Source: Buttiauxella noackiae ATCC 51607
GTDB taxonomy: Bacteria; Pseudomonadota; Gammaproteobacteria; Enterobacterales; Enterobacteriaceae
Assembly (NCBI RefSeq): GCF_001654865.1
Contig: NZ_LXEO01000008.1
Span: 1-64,000 of the forward strand
Direction of reading: 5' to 3'
Length of the DNA: 64,000 bases
The position numbers and the translations under genes were made by a program. Shown here piece by piece: positions 1-8,057 of the stretch (the first letter of the stretch is position 1; every line of letters begins with the position of its first letter). The notes below the pieces were generated by a model that searched no databases, was not told the origin of the DNA, and saw only the letters and a program-made list of their open reading frames with translations.

Positions 1-25
1 GCTCGCGATGGCGAGGTTTTTTATT
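1..25 (+). terminator. Rho-independent terminator of a gene left of the window
   Basis: Arms CTCGC (2-6) and GCGAG (11-15) enclose a GATG loop and are followed by G and six T (17-22). The polarity suits a rightward gene ending just outside the window, converging on ybhC. The matching T-run for the other strand would lie outside the window. Confidence 0.55.
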
Positions 26-44
26 TCAGGCAAAACGATTAATT

Positions 45-1343
45 TTACTCAGCAACCACTGTGCTACCCACGCCACGGTTGTTGAACTCCCATAGACGGT
101 TAGCATTCGCATCATTCAAATCGCGTTGGATTTCGCCTTTCTCGCCTTTAGTACCGATATTGCCGGTAAACGGACGCTTAGAACCAGCGGCATCACCCCA
201 GGGTTTTGCACTGTTAAAACCTTCGTTAATCACGCTGTCACGGATAACAACCTGGCCGTTAGATGTCTGGCCTGCGGTATAACCATTTTCACTTGCTTCC
301 ACATCCCAGGCGCGACCCAGTTGGGCGACGTTATCGCCAGCTGCAGTGAAGCGGCTGTTGATGGCCAGGAAACCGTAATAAATATTCGGCAGTGTAGCTG
401 GCGCAAATACGGTGCCTTCTTTTGTGCGGCTGTTAACCAGGCGGAAGTCGGTATTTTCGAACACCACAGCACCACGACCTGCAACCACATCCACATCACC
501 TTCAATGTAGCTGTTAGTCACTAACGTACGTGTCTGGCGGTCATTTAACAGGCGGTTTTGTACATCGCTGTTAGTAACGAAGAAGGTGTTCTGGCGGCCC
601 AGCAGGTGAACATTGTTCAGCTGTACTTTATCGCCATCAGTACGCAGTGCTACAGCCTGATGATTACCAGCATCTACGCTGTCACCTAAAGTGTTAGCGA
701 TAGTCAGGTTTTGCATCTGCAAGCCGCTGTTCTGAGACCAGACAGCAGCAGAACACATAATACCTACAGTGGCAGTACGCTTATTCTGGCAGCTATCAAA
801 CATGTACCAGGCGGGTTTACCTGGCATATATTTACCACCTGGGTTAACGGCACGACGCCAGGTATTCGCATCGATTTCAGAATCCAGTGGCATAGTGATT
901 TTCACATCACTTGCATTATCAGTGGTGCCGTACAGCGTTACGCTGCCAGAAGCAGCCGGAATATAAACGGTGCCAACATATTCACCTGGCTCAATAGCGA
1001 TGTATTGGCGGGTGTTGCTATGTTTCATGATGGCTGCATCAACGGCAGCCTGGACAGACGTATGGGTCACACCTGCGCCACCGGCAGCACCAACAACAAA
1101 GTCAGGTTGCTGCGGAATACGAATAGATGACGGCGCCCAAGGGGCTTCGTTTTTATTTTTGGATGAGAAGTAACGTGCCTGAACAAAGTTCTGGGCTTCA
1201 TCGGACGATAAAACTGGACGAGATTGGGTGCCTGGTGCCACTTGCGTGGACGGTTTATCTTCTGGCGGTGTTGAACTACAAGCCGATAGCGCTACAGCAA
1301 AAGCGAGCACAGCTGCCCGACGAGAAACAGAGAAAGTGTTCAA
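45..1343 (-). CDS. ybhC: YbhC, outer-membrane lipoprotein of the pectin methylesterase family (acyl-CoA thioesterase in E. coli)
   Basis: The protein has 432 residues against about 427 in E. coli YbhC, which it resembles throughout. I place the start at TTG 1343: AAGGAG lies six bases upstream, and the product then begins M-NTFSVSR like the E. coli protein. An upstream ATG at 1364 would add seven residues and has no ribosome site. The signal peptide ends in a lipobox L19-S20-A21-C22, so this is a lipoprotein. A right-handed beta-helix pectinesterase-type domain follows. E. coli YbhC is described as an outer-membrane acyl-CoA thioester hydrolase without pectinesterase activity; that role is carried over by homology. 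In E. coli ybhC lies beside ybhB; here the integrated element separates them and its left repeat lies about 70 bases upstream of this start. Confidence 0.93.
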   Translation of the reverse strand: MNTFSVSRRAAVLAFAVALSACSSTPPEDKPSTQVAPGTQSRPVLSSDEAQNFVQARYFSSKNKNEAPWAPSSIRIPQQPDFVVGAAGGAGVTHTSVQAAVDAAIMKHSNTRQYIAIEPGEYVGTVYIPAASGSVTLYGTTDNASDVKITMPLDSEIDANTWRRAVNPGGKYMPGKPAWYMFDSCQNKRTATVGIMCSAAVWSQNSGLQMQNLTIANTLGDSVDAGNHQAVALRTDGDKVQLNNVHLLGRQNTFFVTNSDVQNRLLNDRQTRTLVTNSYIEGDVDVVAGRGAVVFENTDFRLVNSRTKEGTVFAPATLPNIYYGFLAINSRFTAAGDNVAQLGRAWDVEASENGYTAGQTSNGQVVIRDSVINEGFNSAKPWGDAAGSKRPFTGNIGTKGEKGEIQRDLNDANANRLWEFNNRGVGSTVVAE

Positions 1344-1409
1344 GGGTTGCTCCTTGCAGTGCAAATTTAAAAGGGGATCTGAAAGCCTGCTTTTTTATAC
1401 TAAGTTGAG

Positions 1410-1425
1410 CGAAACGGGAAGCCGA
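1410..1425. repeat. attL core of the integrated element (16-bp direct repeat)
   Basis: The sequence CGAAACGGGAAGCCGA occurs here and again at 11874-11889, exactly flanking the foreign genes. It lies 55 bases before the recombinase gene, the usual place for the att site of such an element. Rejoining the inner flanks gives a putative attP of about 49 bp with imperfect inverted arms: CTCGTATGTA (11860-11869) against TACTTATGAG (1435-1444), eight of ten positions complementary. That size matches attP sites of large serine recombinases. Confidence 0.75.
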
Positions 1426-1480
1426 AACGTAAAATACTTATGAGTTATACTATTTTCCTACCATAGGTAAGGGAAGCATT

Positions 1481-3256
1481 ATGACCAAACTGTATTCGTA
1501 CATTCGCTGGAGTTCCGCAAAGCAAAGCTTAGGAAGTTCGCAGGCACGACAAACGAAAAAAGCTCAAGAGTTTGCCATCCTAAAGGGGCTTGAGTATACA
1601 GAGATTTTTGATCGTGGAGTATCTGCATTTCGCGGAAAAAATATACGCTCAACTGCGGCTTTGGGGCATTTTATAAAGGAAGTCGAGAGCAAGAGTATTC
1701 CAGCAGACTCATGGTTATATGTAGAAAACTTAGACCGCTTATCCCGTGATGATGTAACAAACGCAAACGAGCTTTTTCTCAGATTACTAAATCTCGGTCT
1801 GACGATTGTTACAGGTATGGACAACAAGGTATATACAAGAGAAAGCGTCAATCTAAATCCTGCTGACTTGATGTTTTCAATCATGATGTTCATGCGAGCA
1901 AACGAGGAAAGTCGTACTAAATCGGCTCGCGTGATTGGTCACGTTAACAAACTTCTCGAAAGTCATAAACAGGGGCTTCCGGTTAATATTAAAAGTGCAG
2001 GGAATTGCCCTTGGTGGATTGATGATAGTGGCCTACAAAACGAATCACCAAAACCACATCCAATTTACTTTGATATCGCCAGAGAAGTCATTCGATTGTT
2101 TCTTGATGGGCACGGTTCCTATCGTATTGCAAAGATGCTTAACAGAGATCGTGAAAAGTATCCCGCCCCTTCTGGTTGGTCAAAGAAAATATCTCGTACA
2201 TGGTCGGTTCGAAAACTTGAGTACATGCGCCGCAGCAAGGCTCTAACGGGTGAATATGTAATCACTGTACGTGGAGTTAAGCACACTTTGGCGAAATACT
2301 ATCCAGCAGTGTGTACAGAGACGGAATTTGCAAGGCTGCAAGACTCAGTTAGAAATAATCGAATTACACAATCTGAAGATCGAGAGCGTATCGCATTACT
2401 TTCAGGTATGAATATGCTCCGCTGTGCGAACTGCGGAGGTGCTATGTCGTTCTATCTCATGGAGGGTAAGATTCGTTATTGTTGCGGGCAAGCTCGGAAC
2501 CAGGCTGAGGACGGATGTTCCTTTTGGAGTGTGGCAGGTGCGCCCATAGAACATGCTGCTTTTTATGCTCTTATGTATGCAGCTTTTGATTATGAGATGG
2601 GTAACAGCCGTGTTGTAGACACTGAAGCATTAAATCACGATCAGGATGCAAGAAGACTGAGGCTTCAAAAAATAGATAGAGATCTTGCTTATTTTACCGA
2701 AGCAATCTCTTTGGGTACTGGCCCGCTCATAACATTGGTCGAAAAAATCCAAGAGTTAGAGCAACAAAAGAGCTGCCTTCTTTTGGATATTGATAATGGG
2801 AATAACCAGTTGTTACTGGCTGAGCAAGATGATGTCGGAAGTAGAATAACAGATATAATTGAATTGCTTAGGTCAGAAGTATTAACGGATATAACTCATC
2901 CCATAAGGTTGAAAGTTCGGGAGATAGTGCGGAGGACGATTCAGCATATTGCAGTTGCGAAGCGAGAGGATAAATCGATTATCGCGATTTTCTGCTTGCC
3001 AAATGGAGAGTATTTTATCGCTAACGGGATTAAGCATGAAGTCAATGGCAGTATCGCTAAAGATGTCGGGGTTTTTAAAGGTGCTTTGGATGAAAACGGC
3101 GCCCCTTTAGAATTGAAGGCACGCACAAAAGCAGATGCAAAAGTGATTATTAAACTTCTCGATGCGGAAAAGTCCCTTAGACGGAAAATTGATGCAATTG
3201 CGGAACAGTTAAAGATCCCACCCTTAAATGGGAAAGATTTTTTTGCTCAACGATGA
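1481..3256 (+). CDS. Large serine recombinase (element integrase)
   Basis: The protein has 591 residues and the large serine recombinase architecture. An N-terminal resolvase domain (about 1-150) carries the Y-x-R-x-S motif with putative nucleophile S11 and the D-R-L-S-R motif at 85-89. A recombinase domain follows (about 160-300). A zinc ribbon has C315, C318, C334/C335 and C346, and a long helical, probably coiled-coil segment runs about 390-480. The start is ATG 1481 after AAGGGA. These enzymes integrate and excise DNA between short attP and attB sites and normally need a separate directionality factor for excision. The gene abuts the left 16-bp repeat, so it is the likely integrase. Its composition is more AT-rich than the neighbouring chromosome. 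Confidence 0.93.
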   Translation: MTKLYSYIRWSSAKQSLGSSQARQTKKAQEFAILKGLEYTEIFDRGVSAFRGKNIRSTAALGHFIKEVESKSIPADSWLYVENLDRLSRDDVTNANELFLRLLNLGLTIVTGMDNKVYTRESVNLNPADLMFSIMMFMRANEESRTKSARVIGHVNKLLESHKQGLPVNIKSAGNCPWWIDDSGLQNESPKPHPIYFDIAREVIRLFLDGHGSYRIAKMLNRDREKYPAPSGWSKKISRTWSVRKLEYMRRSKALTGEYVITVRGVKHTLAKYYPAVCTETEFARLQDSVRNNRITQSEDRERIALLSGMNMLRCANCGGAMSFYLMEGKIRYCCGQARNQAEDGCSFWSVAGAPIEHAAFYALMYAAFDYEMGNSRVVDTEALNHDQDARRLRLQKIDRDLAYFTEAISLGTGPLITLVEKIQELEQQKSCLLLDIDNGNNQLLLAEQDDVGSRITDIIELLRSEVLTDITHPIRLKVREIVRRTIQHIAVAKREDKSIIAIFCLPNGEYFIANGIKHEVNGSIAKDVGVFKGALDENGAPLELKARTKADAKVIIKLLDAEKSLRRKIDAIAEQLKIPPLNGKDFFAQR

Positions 3257-3322
3257 GCATAAATTTGGAACAGGCCTGCGAAGCTGGTCGTTAAACAAGC
3301 GCTTCTCGATATGAGGTTGTCA

Positions 3323-4228
3323 ATGAGATCAATCAATCGCCTTCATGAACGTAGATCTTTTTTTAAATATATGCCATTTGATACAGCGAAGATTGTACTG
3401 GCTAACACAAGTTTACGGTGGAGTTCACCTATTATATTTAATGATCCATTTGATGTTCCAAGAGAACTGCTTCCTGATATAAATGAAGAGCACATTAGTA
3501 GGGCTCTTGCTCAAAAATTAGTTACTGAGCTTAAGAATCCAAGAGATAATTTCAATGGGATCAATTTGCGACTAAGAGGATTGCTCGAACTCTTTCAGAG
3601 AGCATTCCCTCAAGGACTTACTCCCGAACAAATTGCTGATTTTGCAAATTTCGTTGCCAACCCCCCTGTTGGTGCAGGCGCATCAGTTGCTATTAATGAA
3701 CTTAAAGAGTTATGGCGAGTTCAGTTGGAAGGTAGAAGAATATTGTGCCTTTCTGAAAGCCCTCTAATATTGCCAATGTGGAATCATTATGCTCTTCAAT
3801 ACACTGGAATAGCTTTGGAGTTTGCATGTGAAGATGAGCTGGAAAGTGCTTGGCTGAGAGCGAAACCAATCGATTATACGGATGAAAAACCACTCACTTA
3901 CAGTGCTGAGGGTATGGCGGAACTGCTTTTTTTAGAGGATGGCAGTGGGGTTAAATATTTAAACGATAAAATCACATACATTAAAACAACTGCATGGGCA
4001 TATGAGCACGAATGGCGGGTTTCATCTTACAAAAGAACCGAGGATGCTGGTTTGTACAGTGACTTCCGATTTCATCCCCTTGAGTTGAAATCAATTATTT
4101 TAGGGCCTCAATTTGATATGGCTAAATTAGCATCTATCCTTGAGCTTGCTAAAAACTACCCAAATGTTAGTGTTCAGCAGGCGACTCTTAACGCTCGTAG
4201 AGATATATTCTTGGAGCCGATCTTTTAG
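3323..4228 (+). CDS. DUF2971 family protein
   Basis: The protein has 301 residues from ATG 3323, chosen because GAGG lies six bases upstream; an ATG at 3311 lacks a ribosome site. It shows the hallmarks of DUF2971: N-D-P-F-D at 40-44, C-L-S-E-S at 142-146, M-W-N-H-Y-A at 152-157, G-I-A-L-E-F at 162-167 and E-H-E-W-R at 228-232. The biochemical function of the family is not established to my knowledge; members are scattered through accessory regions. It follows the recombinase by 66 bases on the same strand and is AT-rich, so it is cargo of the element. No signal peptide or membrane segment is seen, so it is probably cytoplasmic. Confidence 0.8.
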   Translation: MRSINRLHERRSFFKYMPFDTAKIVLANTSLRWSSPIIFNDPFDVPRELLPDINEEHISRALAQKLVTELKNPRDNFNGINLRLRGLLELFQRAFPQGLTPEQIADFANFVANPPVGAGASVAINELKELWRVQLEGRRILCLSESPLILPMWNHYALQYTGIALEFACEDELESAWLRAKPIDYTDEKPLTYSAEGMAELLFLEDGSGVKYLNDKITYIKTTAWAYEHEWRVSSYKRTEDAGLYSDFRFHPLELKSIILGPQFDMAKLASILELAKNYPNVSVQQATLNARRDIFLEPIF

Positions 4229-4347
4229 CAGCAACTTGCCGCAATACATCCGAACATCTACAGCGCTGCGGTTTATATTGTGCCGCAGGTTGTATCGCAA
4301 TTGACTCCGCAAAAAAATCAATTTTCCTATACAGGCTAGTACGATTT

Positions 4348-4560
4348 TCACTCAGAGTTCTCTGTGTTGAATGTCTTGCTATATGGGCAGCGCTTCGACT
4401 TTGCTTTATAGACGAAGCTGAAAATGCTATTGCTGTAAACGCATAGCGTTTGCCCGTTTTCGGTAGTTGACTGTTCTGGGTTGCTCATCGTGATCCACCC
4501 TGCATCGGCGCTAAACGTCAACATCAGCCCGCTAAATAACACCGGTAAGTAACCTCTCAT
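4348..4560 (-). CDS. Small exported protein, function unknown
   Basis: The 70-residue product begins with a hydrophobic stretch ending A-D-A-G, consistent with a Sec signal peptide cleaved near residue 20. The predicted mature part is about 50 residues with two cysteines (L-C-V-Y and R-C-P-Y) that could form a disulfide in the periplasm. It is the only leftward gene in this part of the element and is divergent from the exported-protein gene at 4723. A GAGG lies very close to the ATG, so initiation is not strongly supported. I do not recognise a named family. Confidence 0.55.
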   Translation of the reverse strand: MRGYLPVLFSGLMLTFSADAGWITMSNPEQSTTENGQTLCVYSNSIFSFVYKAKSKRCPYSKTFNTENSE

Positions 4561-4623
4561 TCCTCTATTGTCCCAATTTTTCAGGTACTTTGCACAAACA
4601 TAATCTAGGATATTATCACATCA

Positions 4624-4656
4624 ATCGATCGATAAAAATGATCGATAAGATCGATT
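4624..4656. promoter_or_regulatory. Clustered ATCGAT repeats between divergent genes
   Basis: ATCGATCGAT (4624-4633) is followed by GATCGATAA (4640-4648) and GATCGATTT (4649-4657). Four overlapping GATC sites therefore lie within about 30 bases, inside the 160-bp gap between two divergently transcribed exported-protein genes. This could be an operator for both promoters or a Dam-sensitive control site. The role is inferred only from position and repetition. Confidence 0.4.
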
Positions 4657-4722
4657 TTATTTATTAAAGCGGTTAGAGTATCTTACCGAAAATGATGAGT
4701 TGGCTGTGTTAAGGAGAAGGTT

Positions 4723-4965
4723 TTGAAGAAGTTACTTTTGTTAGCTCTGGCACTGAGTACGGGCAATGCATATGCCGATGATGGATCACCTCAACTTAAA
4801 ACTGAAAGTCAGGCTGTGGTTCGTAACGCAGGCTATCAATGTGACAAAGTGAATGGTGTTTACCCTGCGGCTTTTGGTGGCTCGGTCACTGTGTTCTGTG
4901 ATGACGTATATCAGTACACAATTAAAGACAAGGGCGGGCGCTACAGTGTGGAAGTTGACGACTAA
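4723..4965 (+). CDS. Small periplasmic protein, function unknown
   Basis: The product has 80 residues from a TTG start at 4723, preceded by AAGGAGAAGG. The N-terminus (M-K-K-L-L-L-L-A-L-A-L) followed by A-Y-A-D-D is a classic Sec signal peptide with cleavage near residue 19. The mature chain of about 61 residues has two cysteines (Y-Q-C-D and V-F-C-D), a likely disulfide pair. It lies 12 bases before the zinc-ribbon membrane protein and is probably co-transcribed with it. Function is unknown; a shared envelope role is possible. Confidence 0.7.
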   Translation: MKKLLLLALALSTGNAYADDGSPQLKTESQAVVRNAGYQCDKVNGVYPAAFGGSVTVFCDDVYQYTIKDKGGRYSVEVDD

Positions 4966-4977
4966 GGAAAAGTAATC

Positions 4978-5610
4978 ATGGCAATGAAGTCTTGCAAGGA
5001 GTGTGGTCAGCAAGTTTCGTCCAAAGCTAGGGTTTGTCCTGGTTGTGGAGTCAAGAAGCCATATGATTCACCAGTGCGCGGTTTTATTTTTATAGGTATT
5101 GTAGTCTTTGCTGTCATCAAAGGTTGCAGTGGCGGCAGTAGTAGCTCAGACAGCTCATATCATTCAAATGATGTTGCCAGCAGTAGTACGCCGACAAGCC
5201 AGCCTTTCGTATCGCCTGATGTTGCAAAAGTTAAAGCAGCAGTGCCTGTAAATATGGCCCCAGCAGATACAAAACCGTTTTCAGCTTCTCAGGTATGTAA
5301 GGCTACAATTGCTTCGTTGTTTAGCCCTATGCTGGGTGATATCAAAGCAGCAACAACGAAGCAAGAAGGAGTATATCGGCTTACCTACAAGCGTCGTTTA
5401 GATGGCGAGAAGTATTCATATGACTGCAAATTGTCTGACGATAGCGTTATATGGACTGAAACAGGCCAAAGCACGAACCGCTGGCGTGGGACAGGTAATG
5501 TTGGGTACAGCGTAGCCTTCACCGTTAAGGGTTCGGATCTAATTATCACCGAACTATATGCTGACGCTGATAATGTGACGCACAAGTATGCACTGAAAGA
5601 CTTCCGCTAA
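4978..5610 (+). CDS. Zinc-ribbon membrane protein
   Basis: The 210-residue protein starts with a zinc ribbon (C6-x2-C9, C20-x2-C23). A hydrophobic span at about 35-48 is followed by K-G-C and a low-complexity Ser/Thr linker to about 85. A C-terminal globular domain (about 95-210) holds two further cysteines. The topology suggests a cytoplasmic zinc ribbon anchored by one membrane helix with the C-terminal domain outside. Similar zinc-ribbon plus helix proteins occur in enterobacterial accessory regions without an assigned role. It follows the exported 80-residue protein by 12 bases and is closed by a clear terminator. Confidence 0.8.
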   Translation: MAMKSCKECGQQVSSKARVCPGCGVKKPYDSPVRGFIFIGIVVFAVIKGCSGGSSSSDSSYHSNDVASSSTPTSQPFVSPDVAKVKAAVPVNMAPADTKPFSASQVCKATIASLFSPMLGDIKAATTKQEGVYRLTYKRRLDGEKYSYDCKLSDDSVIWTETGQSTNRWRGTGNVGYSVAFTVKGSDLIITELYADADNVTHKYALKDFR

Positions 5611-5618
5611 GCATCCCA

Positions 5619-5646
5619 TGAGGCGGCTTTTTGTCGCCTCATTTCC
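5619..5646 (+). terminator. Terminator after the zinc-ribbon gene
   Basis: TGAGGCG (5619-5625) pairs with CGCCTCA (5635-5641) around a T-rich loop and is followed by TTT. It closes the two-gene unit 4723-5610. Confidence 0.7.
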
Positions 5647-5972
5647 CCCCAGCGCAGAAATTCCAACATATCCCCATCCTATTTACCTCAAATGTGAAAA
5701 ATATCATCGGTGCAATGTCTGATCTGTCAGGCAGATATGCATCATTCCAGAAAGTTGTACATGATCTTCTGGAAATATCAGGGAGATCACGACGTTGAGC
5801 TGCTTTAGGTTCCAATACTTGCTCGTGGGAAAAATCGGGGATATAACATTTTTATGGCACTGCTCGTCTATGCAGATGCAGTTTGTTGTTGAGAACATCG
5901 TACTCAACGGCATTTGGATATCAGGCATCGTGCACTACTTAAGCCGAGCGCAGCAAATTTGATTAATCAGTT
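5647..5972. other. Gene-free stretch with one inverted repeat
   Basis: I see no convincing gene here. A leftward 74-codon frame (5704-5928) has no ribosome site, signal or family hallmark. A perfect 8-bp inverted repeat, TTCCAGAA (5745-5752) and TTCTGGAA (5767-5774), 14 bases apart, could be an operator for the gene at 5973. The rest is unassigned leader. Confidence 0.4.
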
Positions 5973-7748
5973 ATGCCAAGGGGGGGTTATTGGCGCATGG
6001 ATAAAGATTGGATTCTTCAACAGAAAGAGACTCGCCGTACTTTTTCTAAATCAACTTGGATTCCTTTGAGAGCATCGTCAGATAATGAGCAAGGAAACGT
6101 TAAGTATATAGGTTACATGAATGAGTTCTTTGGATGTGGGTCAGTTGCGTTCCCACCAGAGAATCGTGAAGTCGCCGAAAGATTAAGCTGGGGTGACATC
6201 GGGATTAGCACAACGATCGCCCCTTACGCCTACACGGATGGATACTATTCTGCTATTGATGAATATGAGTATAACGACAAAGACCCGATCGGTGTTCACT
6301 TAGTTTTGGAAATGCCTCAGCCAGTAGTCGGAGGCAGACAATGGATACTCAATCCTGACCTTATTGCAGCACTTCGTCTCATAAAAGAGGGAGAACAATG
6401 GGTCAGACCTGAAGAAAATTTTGTAGTTGTCGCTCGTGAAGTTCTCGATGAAAAAGGTGAGCAACGTCTTATCGAAATAAAGAGAGAATACTTGCTCGAT
6501 TACTTAGCTGCTAGGAATCTATCGTTACGACTGTCTTACTACCGTCAAAGAGTGGAAAATGTAGCCTCTCTTGAAACTAGCCAATATGAAAATTTAGATA
6601 GCCATCAAGAACAGCGTGATGGTGGTCGATACGAGCTACTGATTCGCGAAATAAATGATGTTTTTGGTGGTAGTTGGGCTATGTTCCGTACATGGAGAAC
6701 TGACATAGACGAAGATGAAGATGCACCCGTGATGGGGCCAGAAACTGACAAAAACACCGATTATGAAAAATCTCAAGGGCGCAAAGGTGGCTATGAAGGT
6801 GTTCGAGTAGAGGGAGAATTCTGGCGAGACGAGTGGATAGAACACCAAGGAATTAGTACGCGCGTAAGAGGTGATTCAGAAAAGAGCCTACCTCAGTTCA
6901 TAGTCGAAACCGACGGAACACGTTTGGCATCTGCCGAATTAAATAATGAAGATATTGGAAGATGGTTGTGGTTTCGATCCAGCATTGTTAACGAGCTTCT
7001 TGATCTCCGAGGGTTTTCACTTAAGTGGTATACAGCAGAAACTGGGTGCATCATTTCTACTTCCGGATATTCGATCCACTTCGGTATAAACTCTTCTGAT
7101 TTAATCACCATTTACGCTTATGACGTAGCTCGCCTTCCCGCTTGGGAGCAACACATTTGGGCTGCCCATAATGTTGTTCCCGATGGGAAAGTTTCAAGCG
7201 AGTTATTGGACTCTCAGGTGAAAACTCAACCAGCATCTACCCACGCTGTGGAGGAGCTTTTTTTCGAAGTAATAGATATGCTCGAGGGTGGCTTTCGCGA
7301 GGTTTTCGACGTTCCGCTTTTCACTCATGACATTAATCGCGCTGAGGCTATGAAGCACATATCCCGCTTCGCAAGCAAGGATCAGGCGTCTCTTTTGAGG
7401 TTAGCTAAAGAGCTTGTACGTATTTTTACTGATCGGTTGGACGTACGCGAACTTCGTAAACTTTCGACACACCCGAACAAAGATAAACTGGGTTCAAATA
7501 AACTCCTTGAGGACGTGCTGGCTCAAAAAGTTGGAGCCGACAATGCTCGAAAGGTATTTGGCTCCATTGCTGGGGCATACGATATGCGAGTAGGCGATGC
7601 TCATCCTACTAGTTCCAAAATCGGGGATGCATTAAAGCTGGCGGGTATTGATGACAACAATTCATATTTGAGGCAAGGTGAGCAGCTAATATCCAATTTT
7701 GGTCAATCAATTTGGTGGATTGGAAAGTTACTGTTTAAAGAAGCCTAA
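5973..7748 (+). CDS. Uncharacterised 591-residue protein with a C-terminal HEPN-like motif
   Basis: I do not recognise the family. The chain is acidic and soluble-looking, with no signal peptide or membrane helix. Residues about 1-130 form one unit, a middle charged segment (about 200-300) is rich in Asp, Glu and Arg, and the last 150 residues look helical. Near the C-terminus R539-V-G-D-A-H544 fits the R-x4-6-H motif of HEPN domains, many of which are ribonucleases in abortive-infection systems. That link is inference from a short motif. The start is uncertain: ATG 5973 has no ribosome site, and ATG 5997 is an alternative eight codons in. It is the largest cargo gene of the element after the recombinase and has no adjacent partner, so a single-gene defence system is possible but unproven. 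Confidence 0.75.
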   Translation: MPRGGYWRMDKDWILQQKETRRTFSKSTWIPLRASSDNEQGNVKYIGYMNEFFGCGSVAFPPENREVAERLSWGDIGISTTIAPYAYTDGYYSAIDEYEYNDKDPIGVHLVLEMPQPVVGGRQWILNPDLIAALRLIKEGEQWVRPEENFVVVAREVLDEKGEQRLIEIKREYLLDYLAARNLSLRLSYYRQRVENVASLETSQYENLDSHQEQRDGGRYELLIREINDVFGGSWAMFRTWRTDIDEDEDAPVMGPETDKNTDYEKSQGRKGGYEGVRVEGEFWRDEWIEHQGISTRVRGDSEKSLPQFIVETDGTRLASAELNNEDIGRWLWFRSSIVNELLDLRGFSLKWYTAETGCIISTSGYSIHFGINSSDLITIYAYDVARLPAWEQHIWAAHNVVPDGKVSSELLDSQVKTQPASTHAVEELFFEVIDMLEGGFREVFDVPLFTHDINRAEAMKHISRFASKDQASLLRLAKELVRIFTDRLDVRELRKLSTHPNKDKLGSNKLLEDVLAQKVGADNARKVFGSIAGAYDMRVGDAHPTSSKIGDALKLAGIDDNNSYLRQGEQLISNFGQSIWWIGKLLFKEA

Positions 7749-8057
7749 AACGATAATATGTAGACTCGCGGCAATAACATAGCCCCTATCGGACAAACTT
7801 TAACCCCTCTCCGAGTTATCCGCAGAAACAGTTATTGGCAAAGTCGGCTATTAACTTTTAGCCGACACTCAGAAACTTCGTTGTTATCCATGTACACGGG
7901 ATAAAGTGGTATGTAACGAATATCCTGTCGTCTCGTTTGGGTATACCTGATATAGACTGAGATACAAAGTCTCACTAGGGTTTCATGACACTCTATTGAC
8001 TATAAAAATGCATGATGTATTATTTGAGTATTGTTTATATATTTAAATGAGACTCAC
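7749..8057. other. Gene-free stretch before the resolvase gene, with an inverted repeat
   Basis: No gene is seen. GTCGGCTA (7843-7850) and TAGCCGAC (7859-7866) form a perfect 8-bp hairpin with an 8-base loop. It lacks a T-run, so it may be a protein-binding site, possibly part of a resolution site for the adjacent resolvase, or a weak terminator for the upstream gene. The 3' part holds the resolvase promoter. Confidence 0.4.
7996..8023 (+). promoter_or_regulatory. Predicted sigma70 promoter of the resolvase gene
   Basis: TTGACT (7996-8001) and TATTAT (8018-8023) are separated by 16 bases, 34 bases before the resolvase ATG. Each hexamer differs from consensus at one position. Confidence 0.6.

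Noticed and set aside
5704-5928. Leftward 74-codon frame in the element gap
   Set aside because: No ribosome site, no signal or domain hallmark and no conserved context; probably chance.
7843-7866. Hairpin upstream of the resolvase read as a canonical res site or terminator
   Set aside because: Only one repeat was found, not the three subsites of Tn3-type res, and there is no T-run; left as an unassigned inverted repeat.
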